Assembly (NCBI RefSeq): GCF_024623785.1
Contig: NZ_JANKBZ010000012.1
Coordinates: 62,001-126,000 of the forward strand
DNA: 64,000 nt
From: Archangium lipolyticum
GTDB lineage: Bacteria > Myxococcota > Myxococcia > Myxococcales > Myxococcaceae
Reading direction: 5' to 3'
In this document: positions 52,411 to 60,932 of the stretch, one piece after another
How the letters are laid out: each line of letters starts with the position of its first letter
How positions within the stretch are numbered: the stretch's first letter is position 1
The notes under the pieces: model-generated
What the model saw: the letters and a program-made list of their open reading frames with translations, nothing else
What the model was told of the DNA's origin: nothing
The model's database searches: none
Translations under genes and position numbers: made by a program

Positions 52411-52556
52411 TCAGCCGGCTTCCCTGGCCCCGGCGGCCAATCGAGCGATCACGCGGCGGACGTACCGGCGTTCCTCATCGAGCGCCACGCGCGGGCGAAA
52501 CCGCCCGAAAACTCGGATGACGACTTCGAGCCCAGGACAGACCTCAATCAACCGAT
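52411..52556 (-). pseudogene. C-terminal remnant of an unidentified gene
   Basis: On the minus strand a 48-codon frame reads RLIEVCPGLEVVIRVFGRFR, then VALDEERRYVRRVIARLAAG, ending TGA at 52411-52413. It has coding-like composition but no start: its upstream end disappears into the last codons of the GST gene. It may be a gene truncated when the GST segment inserted. Parent unknown. Confidence 0.3.
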
Positions 52557-53201
52557 TGGTGGCTCTCCGGTGTAAACCGCCAATTGAGCGGCGAAAGCCC
52601 GCTTGTAGGCGGGCCGCGCTTCGCCGCGGGCGACATAGGCGGCCAGGTTCGGAAATTCATCCAAAATGCCCGATGATTTCAGCCTGAGCAGCACCGACAC
52701 CATCATCAGGTCGCCCGCGCTGAACGCACCGTCGAGCCAGTCGGCATCGCCCAAGCGAGCAGATAGTTGCTTCAGCCGGCCGCGCACGCGATCCTCGACC
52801 AGAGGCATGCGCTCCTTATTCCAAGGCTTGTCGCCCTCGAGGAGCTTGGCGGTTCCGAGCTCAAGGATCGGCGGCTCCACTGTGTTGACCGCGGCGAACA
52901 TCCAAGTGATCGCGCGCGCCCGGGCATTGGCATCGTCCGGCAGCAAGCCCGCATGGCGCTGGGCGATATGGAAGACGATCGCTCCTGTCTCGAACAGCGC
53001 AAGATCGCCTTCCTCATAGGTCGGAATCTGGCCGAAAGGATGAAGCGCCAGATGCGCGGGCTCCTTCATCGCACGGAAGGAAACAAGGCGAACCTCGTAA
53101 GGTTGGCCCACTTCTTCAAGCGCCCAGCGAACGCGCGTGTCACGCGCCAGCCCCTTGCCGCCGTCGGGCGAACGTTCGAAGGCGGTGATGGTGATGGTCA
53201 T
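52548..53201 (-). CDS. Glutathione S-transferase-family protein, probably acquired
   Basis: A 217-residue GST. N-terminal domain TITITAFERSPDGGKGLARD, RVRWALEEVGQPYEVRLVSF, then FGQIPTYEEGDLALFETGAIVFHIAQ (glutathione-binding P and E/T residues). C-terminal helical domain with WLDGAFSAGDLMMVSVLLRL. Codons such as CTT, GTT, CGT and GAA are much more frequent than in neighbouring genes, a composition closer to alphaproteobacteria. Together with the remnant at its 3' side, this suggests transfer. Confidence 0.85.
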   Translation of the reverse strand: MTITITAFERSPDGGKGLARDTRVRWALEEVGQPYEVRLVSFRAMKEPAHLALHPFGQIPTYEEGDLALFETGAIVFHIAQRHAGLLPDDANARARAITWMFAAVNTVEPPILELGTAKLLEGDKPWNKERMPLVEDRVRGRLKQLSARLGDADWLDGAFSAGDLMMVSVLLRLKSSGILDEFPNLAAYVARGEARPAYKRAFAAQLAVYTGEPPIG

Positions 53202-53380
53202 CGTGAGGCTCCTCCTAGCAAAATCATCGGCTGCGAGGCCGGCAAGCTGTCAAGGCAAATTCAACGAGACACCGTCGCCGCGGACGTTCAAATGTCTTCT
53301 CTGCTTGTGACTACGCCCCCACAATAGAAGGGCCCCAGGGTCCCAGCGACGCTGGCGCCTCACCCTGCTGGTGAGTGAGG

Positions 53381-53412
53381 CCGGTCCAAGTTCCCGCGCT
53401 TCGTCATGCCCG
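53381..53412. repeat. Left copy of an imperfect direct repeat around the GNAT gene
   Basis: A 32-bp sequence beginning CCGGTCCAAGTTCC and ending TCGTCATGCCCG, matching 53966-53997 at 29 of 32 positions in the same orientation, 585 bp apart. The pair encloses the acetyltransferase gene. Confidence 0.5.
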
Positions 53413-53485
53413 AACAAGATAGAACCCTTCCGCCATTCGCCTCGCGACCTCCCTCGGGGCGCAGACTGGACGGAGCCTTTTCAGA

Positions 53486-53938
53486 ATGATCCTCCGCAAC
53501 GTCACAGATGAGGACCTTCCCATCTTCTTCGAACACCAGCGCGACCCAGAAGCGCTGCGCATGGCCGCATTTCCATCGCGGGAGCGCGACGCGTTCATGA
53601 CCCACTGGCGCACAAAGGTTCTCCGCCCTGAAAACGTCACCCGCACCATCGTCATGGGCCGCGTGGTCGTTGGGTACATCGGCAGTTGGGAACAGGATGC
53701 CAGGCGCCTCGTCGGCTATTGGATTGGTCGCGAGCATTGGGGCAAAGGCATCGCCACTCGGGCCCTCTCTGAGTTTCTCGTGCTCGAGCCCGCCCGGCCG
53801 CTTCATGCGTGGGTCGCTCTCCACAACCTCGCGTCGATCCGCGTCCTCGAGAAGTGTGGCTTCCACACCATGCTCAACGAGAACCCGCATCACCCGGGTG
53901 GAGTTGCCGAAGTCCTCATGAGGCTTGGTTCGACGTAG
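53486..53938 (+). CDS. GNAT-family N-acetyltransferase
   Basis: A 150-residue acetyl-CoA-dependent acyltransferase, RimJ/RimL-like. LRNVTDEDLPIFFEHQRDPE is the N-terminal strand-helix. The acetyl-CoA pyrophosphate loop is YWIGREHWGKGIATRAL, and ALHNLASIRVLEKCGF is the C-terminal substrate/CoA block. The family modifies protein N-termini, antibiotics or small amines; the substrate is open. Bracketed by imperfect 32-bp direct repeats and with less GC-biased codons than the surroundings, so probably mobile in the past. Confidence 0.85.
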   Translation: MILRNVTDEDLPIFFEHQRDPEALRMAAFPSRERDAFMTHWRTKVLRPENVTRTIVMGRVVVGYIGSWEQDARRLVGYWIGREHWGKGIATRALSEFLVLEPARPLHAWVALHNLASIRVLEKCGFHTMLNENPHHPGGVAEVLMRLGST

Positions 53939-54658
53939 TGAGTGTGGCTCGCGCTACGACGACTTCCGGTCCAAATTCCGGCGCCTCGTCATGCCCGCCA
54001 ACATCCCGATGTGCTCTGGCGTCTTGGGCAGGACTTCGGCCTTGTGATCGAGGCGCACACCGATGTGAAGGACAGCACCCAGCCCATCGGAGCCAACAAG
54101 GTGCGGCAGACGAAGAGCCCCCTGATTGGGTTGCAGCGCGCGGGCGCCTTCGGGACGGAGTGCGCGCCACGGCCGTACTCGTGTCGCCCTGCACAAGCGT
54201 TACGACGGGGGTCCACCCCCACGCGGATGGCGTCCTTTTGAGGGGCCGGGCTCCGAGGGATGTGGGCCGGGGACGGCGCCCTGGCCGGACGGTGCAACCC
54301 CTTGGGGCACACCCCTGCCCTGGCCGCCCTGGCTCGAGGAGAGAGGCAGTGAGTTGGGATATGTCGGACAGACACCTGCCCGCGACTACTTGTCGTATCG
54401 GGCCGCGTCGGCGCCGTCGTAATTCCTCGCCCGTCCCCGTCGCGACAGGAAAGACGTAGCGTGCGAAGGTCACTGAGCCGCTTCATCCTGTACACAAGCG
54501 GCTGGAACGAGGCCGGTTCCGGCTACCGCAAGACGAAGGGCCGGTGACTGTTCGAGGCGGGGCCGGTGTTCCACGAGCGGATGCCTGTCTTTGCCGTACC
54601 AGCAGCGGGTCCGGCAGGTGCGGCACCACCGCCACCTTTCCTGAAGGAAATGACACCC
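53939..54658. other. Gene-poor, possibly decayed stretch
   Basis: About 720 bp between the GNAT gene and the esterase. It contains the right repeat copy (53966-53997). Several short frames on both strands have no convincing bias or similarity; one (ending near 54546, SRFILYTSGWNEAGSGYRKT) looks protein-like but has no start. I read it as eroded sequence. Confidence 0.4.
53966..53997. repeat. Right copy of the imperfect direct repeat around the GNAT gene
   Basis: Same orientation as 53381-53412 with three substitutions in 32 bp. On the minus strand both copies can be read as GMT(K/R)R-x-NLDR, so they may be two tails of a duplicated gene rather than attachment sites. Confidence 0.5.
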
Positions 54659-55777
54659 ATGCGTCATCTCACGGCCGTCACAGTGCTGTTCCTTGCCCTG
54701 TTCGCATCGCCCGCCACGGCGGACACGGCGCCCCACCTCCCCAGACCCACCGGCCGCCAGCCGGTCGGCACCACCTCCCTGTACCTGAAGGACACCTCGC
54801 GCCCCGACCCGTGGGTGCCATCGGTGAACTACCGGGAGTTGATGGTCTCCCTCTTCTACCCGGCGACCTGGGCGAACGGTCCGAAGGCGCGGTACATGAC
54901 CCCGGAGGAGTCGGCGGCACTGATCGCGGACACTGGCATCCCCGACGTGCCACCCGAGCTGCTGAGCACGACGCGGACCAACTCCGTCCGCGATGCGTGG
55001 CCGGCCGGTTGCGCGCACAGCCTGCCGCTCGTCGTGCTGTCGCCGGGCTACAAAAAGCCCCGTGCCACGCTCAGCTCACTGGCCGAGGACCTGGCGAGCC
55101 ACGGCTACGTCGTGGCGGTGGTCGACCACACCTACGAGACCCTCGCCACCAGCTTCCCCGACGGGCACGTCACCGGGTGTGCTTCGTGCGACATACCGCA
55201 CGACCTGGAGTTCTGGCAGAAGCTGGAACAGGGCCGGGCGGCCGACGTGTCGTTCGTGCTGGACGCCCTGACCGGGCCGCGCTCGAAGTGGCGTGGCGCG
55301 TACCTGATCGATCCGTCCCGCATCGGGATGGCCGGCCACTCCGTGGGTGGCGCGAGCACCATTCCCACCATGGTCAACGAGTCCCGCATCCGGGCCGGAA
55401 TTGACATCGACGGCGACACGGACACCCCGCTCCTCGCCCCCGGGCTGTCCCGGCCGTTCATGTTCCTGAGCCACCAGCTCACGCCCACCCTGTGCCAGCC
55501 CGGCGTGAACACGCACTGGGAACGGGACTGGCAGCAGATGACCGGATGGAAGCGCTGGTTCGAGGTGGCGGGCACGGTGCACGCGTCGTTCACCGACGTC
55601 GGGCTGGTCGCGGACCAGCTCGGCGTCGACATCGGCGCGAGCACCACCGGGGAGCGCACCCAGGCCATCACCCGGGCCTACGTCAACGCGTTCTTCGACC
55701 AGCACCTGCTCGGCAAGCCGCAGCCACTGCTGGACACGCCCTCGCCGCTGTACCCCGAGCTCGTCCTCTGCCACTGA
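54659..55777 (+). CDS. Exported PAF-acetylhydrolase/cutinase-like esterase
   Basis: A 372-residue secreted alpha/beta hydrolase. Signal peptide RHLTAVTVLFLALFASPATA. SLPLVVLSPGYKKPRATLSS is the oxyanion region, IGMAGHSVGGASTIPTM has the GHSVGG nucleophile elbow, and DIDGDTDTP carries a candidate Asp. A candidate His lies in VAGTVHASFTDVGLV. This layout matches actinobacterial lipase/PAF-AH-II proteins. The ATG at 54659 has AAGGAA 8 bases upstream; one at 54650 is also possible. Codon choice and the protein style are actinomycete-like, suggesting transfer. Confidence 0.8.
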   Translation: MRHLTAVTVLFLALFASPATADTAPHLPRPTGRQPVGTTSLYLKDTSRPDPWVPSVNYRELMVSLFYPATWANGPKARYMTPEESAALIADTGIPDVPPELLSTTRTNSVRDAWPAGCAHSLPLVVLSPGYKKPRATLSSLAEDLASHGYVVAVVDHTYETLATSFPDGHVTGCASCDIPHDLEFWQKLEQGRAADVSFVLDALTGPRSKWRGAYLIDPSRIGMAGHSVGGASTIPTMVNESRIRAGIDIDGDTDTPLLAPGLSRPFMFLSHQLTPTLCQPGVNTHWERDWQQMTGWKRWFEVAGTVHASFTDVGLVADQLGVDIGASTTGERTQAITRAYVNAFFDQHLLGKPQPLLDTPSPLYPELVLCH

Positions 55778-55854
55778 GCGTATCCGTCGTGGCGTATAGG
55801 TGGGGATGTGCCTCCGGTCCCGAGTTGGGGCGGCTCCGCCGTTACCGGATCGTA

Positions 55855-56937
55855 CTAGCGCAGTTGCAACAATCCCATCCGCATCAGCTTGGCCAGGGTC
55901 TTCAGCGTCTCCAGCTCGCGCGCGGGACTGGCCAGCACCAGCGTCGACACGTCCCATGAGCCGTTGACCAGCCCCGCCAACTGACGCTCCTCCTGCTTGA
56001 GCAGAGATTGCGCCTCCGGATCCGGCCTCATCACCGGCACCGCCAGCGGCGGCAGCTCCGCGTACAGCGCCGCCACGTGCTCGCTCTGCACCATCCGCGC
56101 GAACTCGCGCACCCGCCGGTCCGCCGGGTCACTCGCCAGCAGCGACGCGCACACCAGTTCCGCCGCGTCGTACTGCCCCTCGCGCACCAGCACCGCGCCC
56201 TTCTCCAGCATGTCCGTCACCGGATCCACCACCACCTCCGGCGCCCCCTCCACCTCCACATGCTTCGCCCTCAGCAGCTCGAACACGCGGCGCGTCACCG
56301 ACGAGCGCGACAGGCTCAGTGACAGCCGCAGCCGCCCCAGGTTCTGCCCTCCCGCGCACATCGTCAGGAGGATCCGGTGCAGCAGCGGCTGGCGCGGGCT
56401 CGGCTGCACCTTCGAGCGCACCGTCAACGCGTCCCCGGGCAGCACCCGGTCCACGTCCGGCTGCTCGTCCACCCACCGCAGCGACTCGAAGAGCAGCTCC
56501 CGGAGGCTCATCTCACAGGGCGCCCACTCCTCGCCCCCGCGGTCCAGGTCCTCCGTCCAGTGGAAGGCGCCATGCCCTCCCCGCGTCTGGTCCACCATGG
56601 AGCCGAACATCTCCTCGCGCACCAGCTCGCGCACCAGCTTCGGCTCCACCTTGTGGGCCCGGAGGACGGCGTCCACGTCCTCGCCCCCCGGCGGCAGCGC
56701 CTTGAGGGCCGCCAGCACCTCCGCGCCATCCGCCAGCTTCGCCAGCGAGAGCACCCGGGCCACCCTCCCCCACAGCCCCTCGTGGGCCACGGCCAGCACC
56801 TGCCCGGAGAGCAGGAAGAGCTTTCGCTCGCCTCCTTCCCAGGACAGGAGCTGGAGCGTTCCCGTCTTCCGGGAGCTATCCAACCATTGGAGCAATTCGG
56901 GCAGGGGGAAGCTGGAGAAATCGCCGTGCAGGGCCAT
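55855..56937 (-). CDS. DUF4388-domain regulator-like protein
   Basis: A 360-residue cytoplasmic protein. The N-terminal DUF4388 (PATAN-like) domain opens LHGDFSSFPLPELLQWLDSS and continues KTGTLQLLSWEGGERKLFLL, the hallmark of deltaproteobacterial signalling proteins. The remaining helical part includes LGRLRLSLSLSRSSVTRRVF, a winged-helix-like segment, and a TPR-like EGQYDAAELVCASLLASDP. ATG 56937 begins exactly at the domain. It is divergent from the metalloenzyme gene with 33 bp between starts. Function unknown. Confidence 0.78.
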   Translation of the reverse strand: MALHGDFSSFPLPELLQWLDSSRKTGTLQLLSWEGGERKLFLLSGQVLAVAHEGLWGRVARVLSLAKLADGAEVLAALKALPPGGEDVDAVLRAHKVEPKLVRELVREEMFGSMVDQTRGGHGAFHWTEDLDRGGEEWAPCEMSLRELLFESLRWVDEQPDVDRVLPGDALTVRSKVQPSPRQPLLHRILLTMCAGGQNLGRLRLSLSLSRSSVTRRVFELLRAKHVEVEGAPEVVVDPVTDMLEKGAVLVREGQYDAAELVCASLLASDPADRRVREFARMVQSEHVAALYAELPPLAVPVMRPDPEAQSLLKQEERQLAGLVNGSWDVSTLVLASPARELETLKTLAKLMRMGLLQLR

Positions 56938-56970
56938 GGGGGTCTCCCATCGAGGATACAGTCGGGCGTC

Positions 56971-57909
56971 ATGCGCGTCGCGGTCCTGTTCATCGATGGT
57001 GTTGGCATTGGACGAAACGAGCCGGAACAGAACCCCCTCGCCGGGAGGGATTACCTCCTCTCCCGGTTCCAGGACGCCCCCGATGCTCCCCTCCCCGAGG
57101 GCGGCCAGTGCTTCCCGGTGGACACCACCTTCGGCGTCGCCGGGCGCCCGCAGTCCGCCTCCAACCAGACGGCCATCCTCACCGGCCAGCCCGCCCCCAC
57201 CCTCATCGGCCGCCACGTGCTGGGCTACCCGGACAAGCCCCTGCGCGACATCCTCTCCCAGCACTCCATCATCAAGCGCCTGGTGACCGCGGGCCGCAGC
57301 GCCACCTTCGCCAACAGCTACCCCGTGGCCTACCTGGACGCGCTCAAGCTCCACCGGCGCCCCTCCACCAGCGGCCCCGAGTTCACCCTGCCCCCGGCCG
57401 CCCTGCGCCGCCTGAAGGCCTCGGCCACCACCCTGGCCTTCACCGCCGGTGACATCGCCCTGCGCACCTTCGAGGACGCCCAGGCAGGCCACGGCCTCAC
57501 CCATGACATCACCGGCGAGCGGGCCCGGGCGAAGGGCATGACCGCCGTCCCCCAGCGCACCCCGGCCGAGGCCGCCGAGGTCTTCTGGCGGGTGGCCGGC
57601 GAGGTGGACTTCACCTTCTTCGAGCACTACCTGGCCGACGAGGCCGGGCATGCCCGCGACTTCGCCGCCGCCCGCGAGGCCCTGGACACCTTCGACGCCT
57701 TCGCCCGGGCCGTCATCTCCACCCGGCCCCCCGACGCGCGGGTGCTGGTGTGCAGCGACCATGGGAACGTGGAGGACTTGACTACCCGTTCACACACCTT
57801 GAATCCCGTCCCCGTGCTCTACTTCGGTCCGCCAGCGCCCGGGTTGAAGGCCCTGGCCACCGTGGCGGACGTGGGCCGCACGGTGCTCCGCTGGTTGGAC
57901 GTGGAATGA
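56971..57909 (+). CDS. Alkaline-phosphatase-superfamily metalloenzyme (phosphomutase-like)
   Basis: A 312-residue cytoplasmic protein. VLFIDGVGIGR (metal Asp), SASNQTAILTGQPAPTLIGR (Thr/Ser nucleophile block), and VCSDHGNVEDLTTRSHTLNP (metal Asp/His plus the late His) match the core of phosphopentomutase / cofactor-independent phosphoglycerate mutase enzymes. It is shorter than either and lacks the mutase cap. The specific reaction is unknown. Its stop overlaps the next start (ATGA at 57906), coupling it to the protease-like lipoprotein. Confidence 0.75.
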   Translation: MRVAVLFIDGVGIGRNEPEQNPLAGRDYLLSRFQDAPDAPLPEGGQCFPVDTTFGVAGRPQSASNQTAILTGQPAPTLIGRHVLGYPDKPLRDILSQHSIIKRLVTAGRSATFANSYPVAYLDALKLHRRPSTSGPEFTLPPAALRRLKASATTLAFTAGDIALRTFEDAQAGHGLTHDITGERARAKGMTAVPQRTPAEAAEVFWRVAGEVDFTFFEHYLADEAGHARDFAAAREALDTFDAFARAVISTRPPDARVLVCSDHGNVEDLTTRSHTLNPVPVLYFGPPAPGLKALATVADVGRTVLRWLDVE

Positions 57910-58790
57910 GGCTCTCGATGCGCGATGGCAGTGGGCTGGGAGGCGTGGGGCGGGTGGTGGTGATGGGGGTGTTGCTGCTCCTCCCGGCATGTGCCTCACC
58001 CAGGAGGCTGGCGACGCCCGAGGCGGCCCTCGAGTCCTCCATGGCGAGCCCCTCCGGGCTGTACCGCATCGAGTTCATCCGCGCCGACGCGAAGGACGCC
58101 GCCCGCCTCCAGCGGGCCGTGGAGCACGCCCTGCCCCGGCTCGAGCGCTGGGGCACGCTGCGCGAGCCCATCACCCTCAAGGTGATGCCCGACCATGCGT
58201 CGCTGGAGGCCGCCACCCAGCAGCACGGCGTCGACTGGCTGCGCGCCTGGGGCCGCTATGACGAGCTGCTCGTGCAGGCCCCCTCCACCTGGGGCGTGGC
58301 CGGCGCCACCCAGCCGCAGCTCAACGAGCTCATCCTCCACGAGCTCACCCACAACCTGATGTACCAGCTCTCGGCGGACCGGCTCGGCTGGTCTCGCAAG
58401 CAGATCCCCCTGTGGTTCCGCGAGGGCATGGCCTCGTACACGGCGGAGCAGTCCTACCGCTGGGTGACCCTGGAGGAGATCGCCCGCCACCTGGAGCGCT
58501 TCCCCCAGAGCGAGCCCCTGCGCAACCCGGCCGAGCTGTACCGGGACGACGCCAACCTCCTCTACGGCGTGGCCCACCAGGCCTTCGCGTTCCTCCTCCA
58601 GCGCTACGGCGAGGACTCGGTGCGCGCCCTCCTGCGCGAGATGAAGGGCGGGAAGAACTTCCCGGAGGCCTTCGAGGCCACCATCGGACTGTCCCCGGAG
58701 TCCTTCGTGCGCGACTTCACCCGCTATGTGCGCTGGCGCGGGTTCCGCAGCACGCGCGCGACGCCACGCGCGGTGGAGCCGCGGGACTGA
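57906..58790 (+). CDS. Lipoprotein gluzincin metalloprotease (peptidase MA-like)
   Basis: A 294-residue probable lipoprotein: VVVMGVLLLLPAC gives a lipobox Cys near residue 29. The zinc site is ILHELTHNLM (HExxH), with the downstream Glu in WFREGMASYTAE, the gluzincin arrangement seen in peptidase MA/DUF2268-like proteins. Start ATG 57906 overlaps the metalloenzyme stop; ATG 57918 is an alternative. Probably acts in the periplasm or at the outer membrane. Confidence 0.78.
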   Translation: MRLSMRDGSGLGGVGRVVVMGVLLLLPACASPRRLATPEAALESSMASPSGLYRIEFIRADAKDAARLQRAVEHALPRLERWGTLREPITLKVMPDHASLEAATQQHGVDWLRAWGRYDELLVQAPSTWGVAGATQPQLNELILHELTHNLMYQLSADRLGWSRKQIPLWFREGMASYTAEQSYRWVTLEEIARHLERFPQSEPLRNPAELYRDDANLLYGVAHQAFAFLLQRYGEDSVRALLREMKGGKNFPEAFEATIGLSPESFVRDFTRYVRWRGFRSTRATPRAVEPRD

Positions 58791-58950
58791 ACAGCGGCCT
58801 GCTACCTCGGGAGGCACCCGAGCACGTCCTCCTTCCCAGGCCCTACCTATTGGCTCACCGACCCGCTTTTCTGTTACGACAGACGCGGACCTTCCCCACC
58901 CAGGTTCGCGTTCCCCCCACGCGGACCGACAGTGTGAGGAGACTGCACAG

Positions 58951-59769
58951 ATGAAGCTGCGTACGTTGGGCCTGACGGTACTCGGTGCCGTGGGACTCTC
59001 CGCCCTGACGGGCTGCAAGAAGGACGAGGCCCCTGCCGCCCCCGCCGTCCCCCAGGCCCCGGCCGAGGCCTCCATCAAGGCCGCGCCCCTGCCCGCCGAC
59101 ACGCCCCTGCCCCAGGAAGAGGCCGCCCAGGCCCCCAAGGGCGGCGGCACCGTGCGCGGCGTCGTCACCTTCAAGGGCAAGCCCCCCGCCGCCACCCCCA
59201 TCACCCCCGGCACGGATCCCAACTGCGACGGCATGGACCTGGTGGAGCAGCCCGTGCAGGTGCGGGAGGGCAAGCTGGCCAACGTCCTCGTGCGCGTGCA
59301 GGGCAACGTGCCCGGCCAGCCCACCACTCCGCCGAGCTCCATGGTGGTGGTGGACCAGAACCGGTGCACCTACCAGCCGCGCGTACAGGGCGCGGTGATC
59401 GGCCAGCCGCTCGTGTTCATGAACAGCGACGGCACGCTGCACAACGTGCGGGGCCTGGCGGGCGGCAAGCAGCTCTTCAACGTGACCCAGCCGCCCCTCA
59501 AGACGCGCGAGGCCCGGCCTCCCCAGGACGCGGAGATCATCCGCCTCAAGTGCGACATCCACCCGTGGATGACGGCCTGGGTGGTGGTGAACCCGAACCC
59601 CTACTTCGCCACCTCCACCGAGGACGGCGCCTTCTCCCTGCAGGGCGTGCCGCCGGGGACGTACACCCTGGAGGCCTGGCACGAGACGCTCGGCGCGAAG
59701 ACGGCCCAGGTGACGGTGAAGGAAGGCGAGGAGGCCCAGGTCTCCTTCGAGTTCGTGGCCGCGAAGTAG
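58951..59769 (+). CDS. Cupredoxin-like lipoprotein with carboxypeptidase-regulatory domain
   Basis: A 272-residue lipoprotein (lipobox SALTGC, Cys22). A Pro/Ala-rich linker (25-70) leads to a cupredoxin-like region: TLHNVRG supplies the first His, and LKCDIHPWMTAWV supplies Cys, His and Met in the type-1 copper spacing. A C-terminal beta-sandwich GAFSLQGVPPGTYTLEAWHE is of the carboxypeptidase-regulatory type. Such proteins bind copper or carry electrons outside the inner membrane. The metal assignment is by motif only. Confidence 0.75.
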   Translation: MKLRTLGLTVLGAVGLSALTGCKKDEAPAAPAVPQAPAEASIKAAPLPADTPLPQEEAAQAPKGGGTVRGVVTFKGKPPAATPITPGTDPNCDGMDLVEQPVQVREGKLANVLVRVQGNVPGQPTTPPSSMVVVDQNRCTYQPRVQGAVIGQPLVFMNSDGTLHNVRGLAGGKQLFNVTQPPLKTREARPPQDAEIIRLKCDIHPWMTAWVVVNPNPYFATSTEDGAFSLQGVPPGTYTLEAWHETLGAKTAQVTVKEGEEAQVSFEFVAAK

Positions 59770-59831
59770 CCGCGCGGCCACCGGGCCCGCCCGCCCCCAC
59801 CGCCAGGCGGAGGAGCGGGCGGAGGTACCGC

Positions 59832-60659
59832 CTACTTCTTCTTGATGGTCAGCTTCGTCTCGGCGGCCTTGCTGCCACCCTCGGCCTTGATCGTCACGGC
59901 GCCCGCCTTCACGGCCGTCACCTTGCCGGTGGCGTCCACGGTGGCGATCTTCTCGTCGCTGGTGGTGAAGGTGAAGGAGACGCCCTGGATGGCGGCGCCG
60001 TCGGTGGCCTTGGCGACCACGGCGAGCGAGGCGCTCTCACCCACCTTCAGGGTGGCCGGCACGGTCTCGAAGGCCACCGCCTCCACGTCCGGCAGCTTCA
60101 CGGTGACGTCGAAGGCCTGCTTCAGCTTGCCGGAGGTCACCGTCACGGAGGCGGTGCCCACGCCCTTGGCCACCAGCTGATTGCCACTCACCTCCACCAC
60201 GTTGGCGTCGGCGGCGGCGTACTCCAGCTTCGCGTCCTTCACGGGGCGGCCGGCGTCATCCTGCACCTCGGCCTCGACCACCGCCTGCGAGCCGATGCCC
60301 GTGAGCGTGAAGGGCGCGCCCTTGATGAGGATGGCGGAGGGGATGACCACCTCCACGGGAGCCGAGGCGCTCTTCTCACCGGACTTCACGGTGATGGAGG
60401 CCGAGCCGCTCTTCACGGCCGTCACCTTGCCCGTGGCATCCACGGTGGCGACCTGCGCGTCGCTGGAAGCAAACTCGAACTCCGCCTTCTCCACGGGCTT
60501 GCCGTCCTCGGTGAGACCGCGGGCGGACAGGGTGACGGACTGGCCGGCCTCGGCGAGCTCCACCTTCGCCGGAGAAACCTCGATCCGCTCCAGCTTCGCG
60601 CAGGCGGAAGCGAGCAGGACCACCGACGCGGCCATCAGGGGATTGAACAGTCGATTCAT
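59832..60659 (-). CDS. Lipoprotein with three bacterial Ig-like (Big2) domains
   Basis: A 275-residue lipoprotein (lipobox LLASAC). Three tandem Ig-like domains; the first and third share SSDAQVATVDATGKVTAVKSG and TSDEKIATVDATGKVTAVKAG, near-identical Big2 loops. The protein is rich in Lys/Glu/Val and ends in KLTIKKK. Likely a surface structural or adhesin-type protein. It converges with the cupredoxin-like gene. ATG 60659 starts the signal peptide. Confidence 0.82.
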   Translation of the reverse strand: MNRLFNPLMAASVVLLASACAKLERIEVSPAKVELAEAGQSVTLSARGLTEDGKPVEKAEFEFASSDAQVATVDATGKVTAVKSGSASITVKSGEKSASAPVEVVIPSAILIKGAPFTLTGIGSQAVVEAEVQDDAGRPVKDAKLEYAAADANVVEVSGNQLVAKGVGTASVTVTSGKLKQAFDVTVKLPDVEAVAFETVPATLKVGESASLAVVAKATDGAAIQGVSFTFTTSDEKIATVDATGKVTAVKAGAVTIKAEGGSKAAETKLTIKKK

Positions 60660-60932
60660 GGTGCGTGAGTCTCCAGGAACTTGGCGTTCCAATGAACTTG
60701 GGTGGTAAAACCCGTCACGCCCCAGCAAGCCCTGTTCCATTTGTGACATCCCACGAGAGACCCGGGAGGCCGTGGAGAAAAGGGACAATCAACGCCTCGC
60801 GTTGTCCTTTTTCTCCCCAGGTGCCCTCCCGCTCGACATCGGGTAACGGTGGGAGCACAACCGCACGCGCCACATGAATCACCACGACAGAGCCGCCGAG
60901 ACACACGCCGGGTACGGACCCCGGAGGGATTC

